Below are positions 61,052-64,000 of a DNA stretch of 64,000 bases, piece after piece; within the stretch, counting starts at the first letter, position 1; each line of letters opens with the position of its first letter. Source of the stretch: Methylacidimicrobium sp. AP8 (GTDB lineage: Bacteria > Verrucomicrobiota > Verrucomicrobiia > Methylacidiphilales > Methylacidiphilaceae). The position numbers were made by a program, and so were the translations under genes. Below the pieces are notes generated by a model, which ran no database searches, was not told the origin of the DNA, and saw nothing but the letters and a program-made list of their open reading frames with translations. The stretch spans positions 682,001 through 746,000 of the forward strand of contig NZ_LR797830.1 in assembly GCF_903064525.1 (NCBI RefSeq). The letters run 5' to 3'.

Positions 61052-63436
61052 ATGGCTTCGAGTGGTCGGCACCCTGTGAGAACATCCTTCGGATTGCTTG
61101 GGATGGGCCGTTTGCTCGCTGTTTGGGGCTTATGCCTCTGCCTGTTCGGGCCAAGCCAGACGGCCCGGCCGGCGGCTGCGGCGCGGAACCCGGGAGAGGG
61201 GCTCGAGCTGCTCCCGCAAGCGGAGGCGCAGTTCGAGCAGGCAGTGGACCTCTATCGCGAGCATCAATACCGGGCGGCTTTGCGCCTCCTTTCCGAAGTG
61301 TTGCCTTCCCTCCCTCCGCTGAAAAAAGAAGAAGCCCTCTTCGACATCGGCGAGTGCTATCGACTCCTGGGCCGCCCGAAAGACGCCCTCTCCGTCTACC
61401 GGACGCTCACGGAGAACAACCCGAAGAGCCTCTATGCTCCGGCCGCCTGGTTCTGGCAGGGCAAGATCCTGATGGAGCAGGAGCACTATGGCGAGGCGCT
61501 CCCCGTTCTGCAGCTGGCGATCGACCAGGGGACCGGGGAGACGTCCGAGGCCGCTCGCTACCTTGCCGCCCTCTGCGAGTTTCACGTGGGGAATGAAACA
61601 TCCGGGGCGGAACGGCTCCGGTTGCTCGCCTCCGGTTCCTCGCCGTATCGCGGGGAGGCGACCCGGCTGCTTGCGATCTACATGGAGAAGAAGCGGGATT
61701 GGGCCGGCGCGCTCCGCTACTGGCGGGCCCTGGCGGATCAGGCGAAGGATCCCTCCCAGAAATGGCAGGCGACTGCCCGGGCGGGTTGGGCGGCGCTCCG
61801 GGGCGGGGATGCGAAGACCGCGGAAGACCTCTTTCGCCGCTGCCTGGCTCCCGATGTCCCCGCCCAATGGCGAAATCTGGCCTCCGAAGGTCAATTCCAA
61901 GAGGCGCTTTCCCAGAAGCGGTTCGAAGACGCCTTGACGCTCCTCCAGGCCCGTTCGGCGAGCTTCCCTGTGGAACGCAAGATCGCGCTGCTTTTGCAGC
62001 TAGGCGATCTCTCCCTCCAAGGGGAGCAGCCGGGGATCGCCTTCGAGGCGTTCGAACAGTGCCTCTCGCTCAACCCGCCCGCAGCCGCGGCCGCCGAAGC
62101 GGCGTACGGTAGGCTGGTCGCCCAGGCGGCGCTCAACCAGAAGGGAGTTCTCGAGGAGGCAAACGCCTATTTGGATCAGTTCGGCCCGTCCAGCCCGTAC
62201 GCGGCCCGCGTCCGCTTCATTCAGGCCCAGGCGCTTTCGGCGCGGGGCCGCTTCGCCGACGCGCTCCCGATCTGGGAAGGGCTCGTATCGCAAAAGCCCT
62301 CCGGGGTCTCCCGCTCCACAGCGTTGCTGGGCCTGGGACGCGCGTATTTGGAGTGCGGGAGGTGGAAGGATGCGGCCGAAACCTTGGAGCGCCTCGGAGC
62401 GGAATGCCCGGATGCCCCCGACCTGTTGACCGCGCGGATGACGGAAGGAGCGGCTTGGGACAAAGCAGGAAACGTCTCCAAGGCGCTCGAAGCCTGGAAG
62501 CAGGCGCTTGCCCTTGCGCCCCGCGGCAGCCCCGAGCGGGAAGCTGCGTTGGGCCAGGTGGCGCTGCTCGCCCGGCAGATGAAGCAGCCCAAGGAGATGG
62601 AGCAGGCCTTGCGGGCCATGGTCGAGGAGTATCCGAAGGCGAAGCTCCGTCCGCTCGGCTGCCTGCTGCTCGGCAAGGCGGAGCTTGAGGAGAAGAAATA
62701 CGCCGAGGCGGAAAAGCATCTTTTGGAGGCGAGGGAAGGCGAGCCGGCGCAGTTCTTCGGCCCGGCGACCACGATGCTGGTCTGGGTCGCCTACAGCGAA
62801 AAAAATCTGGAAAAAACGAGCCGGTATTTGGGAGAGCTCGAAGAGAAGGCTCCGGATGCCGCCGCTCAGATCCCGGCTGCGCTCTACTACTGGGTCGGGG
62901 TCTCCTGGGCCAAGGAGAACCGGTTGCTTCTGGCGAAGAACGCGCTCCAGAAGGTTTGCTCGCGAAAGGACGCGGGCCGCTATCTGGCGTCGGCGTATTG
63001 GGAATTGGCCGAAGTCGAACGGAAGCTCCACGAATGGTCCGATGCCGTGGCCTGCTACCGGGAATTCCGAAAGCTCGATCCCGGGGCTGCGGATAACAGC
63101 CCGGTTCTTCTGGGAATTGCGGAGGCCGAGACCGGAGTGGGTGACTATGCGGAGGCGCAAAAACACCTGGAGCAGGTGCTCCTGCAAGAACCCGAGGGGC
63201 GCAGGAACGCCGAAGCGCGGATGCTGCTCGGAAACCTCTATTGGGCCCAGAAAAACTACGCGGAAGCCGCCAAGACCTACAGCACGCTAAGCCTCATCTA
63301 CCAGGACAACGAGATCACGCCGCGCGCCATGGACAAAGCCGCGTCGAGCTTCGCCCGCTGCGGAAACGAGGAGCAAGCGGCCGATTGGCGGAGGCGGCTG
63401 AAGGAAAAATACCCGGACTTTAAGCCCGATGCCTGA
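61052..63436 (+). CDS. Exported tetratricopeptide-repeat protein of the exbBD operon
   Basis: 794 residues: an N-terminal signal sequence (MGRLLAVWGLCLCLFGPSQT, about residues 18-37) and then helical repeats of TPR type over nearly the whole length (e.g. AEAQFEQAVDLYREHQYRAALRLL, ALFDIGECYRLLGRPKDAL, LGNLYWAQKNYAEAAKTYSTL). The plan resembles YbgF/CpoB-like or gliding TPR proteins next to Tol/Exb systems. The ATG at 61052 is preceded by a purine-rich GGAAAGGCGCAGAGG; an ATG at 61103 is possible. The next gene starts within its last codons. Confidence 0.8.
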   Translation: MASSGRHPVRTSFGLLGMGRLLAVWGLCLCLFGPSQTARPAAAARNPGEGLELLPQAEAQFEQAVDLYREHQYRAALRLLSEVLPSLPPLKKEEALFDIGECYRLLGRPKDALSVYRTLTENNPKSLYAPAAWFWQGKILMEQEHYGEALPVLQLAIDQGTGETSEAARYLAALCEFHVGNETSGAERLRLLASGSSPYRGEATRLLAIYMEKKRDWAGALRYWRALADQAKDPSQKWQATARAGWAALRGGDAKTAEDLFRRCLAPDVPAQWRNLASEGQFQEALSQKRFEDALTLLQARSASFPVERKIALLLQLGDLSLQGEQPGIAFEAFEQCLSLNPPAAAAAEAAYGRLVAQAALNQKGVLEEANAYLDQFGPSSPYAARVRFIQAQALSARGRFADALPIWEGLVSQKPSGVSRSTALLGLGRAYLECGRWKDAAETLERLGAECPDAPDLLTARMTEGAAWDKAGNVSKALEAWKQALALAPRGSPEREAALGQVALLARQMKQPKEMEQALRAMVEEYPKAKLRPLGCLLLGKAELEEKKYAEAEKHLLEAREGEPAQFFGPATTMLVWVAYSEKNLEKTSRYLGELEEKAPDAAAQIPAALYYWVGVSWAKENRLLLAKNALQKVCSRKDAGRYLASAYWELAEVERKLHEWSDAVACYREFRKLDPGAADNSPVLLGIAEAETGVGDYAEAQKHLEQVLLQEPEGRRNAEARMLLGNLYWAQKNYAEAAKTYSTLSLIYQDNEITPRAMDKAASSFARCGNEEQAADWRRRLKEKYPDFKPDA

Positions 63437-64000
63437 ATCCACTCTCGACTCCCGGGAGCGGCGGGGGAAGATCGCCCTCGCCGCGCTTCTCCTTTCCCTG
63501 TTCGTTCATGCCGCCGTCCTGGGTGTCGTGGGTCCGCTTCCGGTGAGGGGGCGGATGGTGCTCGCCTCCCAAGTCAAAGAGATGTCGCGCACCTTCCATC
63601 TGCGCCGGGCGGAGTTGCCGAGCTCCCTTTTCCAGGCGCGTGCCCAATCGAGCACGCCCACGACGGCTCCGGTCCCCGACTTGGAGGTTCCCAAGGAGGT
63701 CAAGGGGGAGGAAGCTATCGTGCAAAAGCTGGCCCAGCAAAATCCGGTCCGGGTGCCGCTCTCCGACACGATTCCCGGAGGGGCTCCCGAGGTGGCGGTA
63801 CTGGCTCCGACCCCGCCGAGCGAGACGAGCCCTTATGCGCCGGACCTGCAGGCGGAGGTGGAAAATGCGACCTCGCGGACCAACGTCGGTCCTGCGGTCC
63901 TGGGCACGCCGAGCGACGCCATTGTGCTCCCTTCGGGGATCGGGCCGGATCCGCGATCCGGCGCAAGTGCGGCGGGGCAGGCGGGCACCCATCCGGAAGA
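63429..64000 (+). CDS. TonB/TolA-like energy transducer, truncated by the window end
   Basis: Open frame from ATG 63429 to the last base (190 residues, no stop). Short basic N-terminus, one membrane helix (IALAALLLSLFVHAAVLGVVG) and then a long Pro/Ala/Glu/Val-rich periplasmic stretch (VPDLEVPKEVKGEEAIV, LAPTPPSETSPYAPD). This is the architecture of TonB or TolA. It overlaps the TPR gene by eight bases and completes an exbB-exbD-TPR-tonB-like operon. The C-terminal receptor-binding domain lies beyond the window. Confidence 0.78.
   Translation, partial: MPESTLDSRERRGKIALAALLLSLFVHAAVLGVVGPLPVRGRMVLASQVKEMSRTFHLRRAELPSSLFQARAQSSTPTTAPVPDLEVPKEVKGEEAIVQKLAQQNPVRVPLSDTIPGGAPEVAVLAPTPPSETSPYAPDLQAEVENATSRTNVGPAVLGTPSDAIVLPSGIGPDPRSGASAAGQAGTHPE

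Overview
The window is a GC-rich bacterial chromosome segment dominated by housekeeping genes. I see no insertion sequence, prophage or CRISPR array. The best taxonomic fit is the PVC superphylum, probably Verrucomicrobiota (a Methylacidiphilales relative is possible, but this is inference). Pointers are a Chlamydia-type class Ic ribonucleotide reductase beta subunit with Phe at the radical site, a tiny bS22/mS38-like ribosomal protein, a cysteine-poor FmdB-type protein of a kind I associate with PVC genomes, and a Gram-negative envelope (Mla-type transporter, heptose enzyme, ExbB/ExbD, outer-membrane barrel).

Layout. 0-4.6 kb: ferrous iron uptake (feoA, feoB and a small Cys-rich partner) and ribosomal protein S1. 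4.8-7.4 kb: a ba3-type cytochrome oxidase operon. 7.4-11.7 kb: secreted and envelope proteins (outer-membrane barrel, sorbosone-dehydrogenase-like propeller, PEBP, two related small secreted basic proteins, DUF4242). 12-20.8 kb: nitrogen and nucleotide metabolism: an ammonium transporter with a 3' frameshift behind a sigma54-type promoter, nrdA-nrdB behind tandem NrdR boxes, lysA, an isochorismatase-like protein and a PII protein that also has a sigma54-type site. 20.9-33.5 kb: OsmC, murB, mlaEFD-ispD, rpmG, a CHAD protein, NamZ, and the tightly overlapping chain ppk2-fumC-rfaE2-purN-xseA.

33.6-46.6 kb is the classical information-processing block: tRNA-Thr, tuf, tRNA-Trp, secE, nusG, rplK, rplA, rplJ, rplL, rpoB, rpoC. 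46.6-64 kb: folD with an SDR gene, proB-proA, a SUKH-family protein next to an HNH-nuclease-like protein (candidate toxin-immunity pair), DUF502, uppP, a D-Ala-D-Ala carboxypeptidase, bS22, hisG, HIT, holA, a GT2 glycosyltransferase, a short adenylate kinase, and an exbB-exbD-TPR-tonB-like operon that runs off the window.

The most interesting signals are regulatory: sigma54-type elements at both amtB and the PII gene, a frameshift in a G6 tract that separates the AmtB channel from its C-terminal tail, tandem NrdR boxes before a class Ic RNR, a palindrome over the -10 of an apparently leaderless oxidase operon, and a Pho-box-like repeat before the outer-membrane protein. All promoter and operator calls are by eye and untested.
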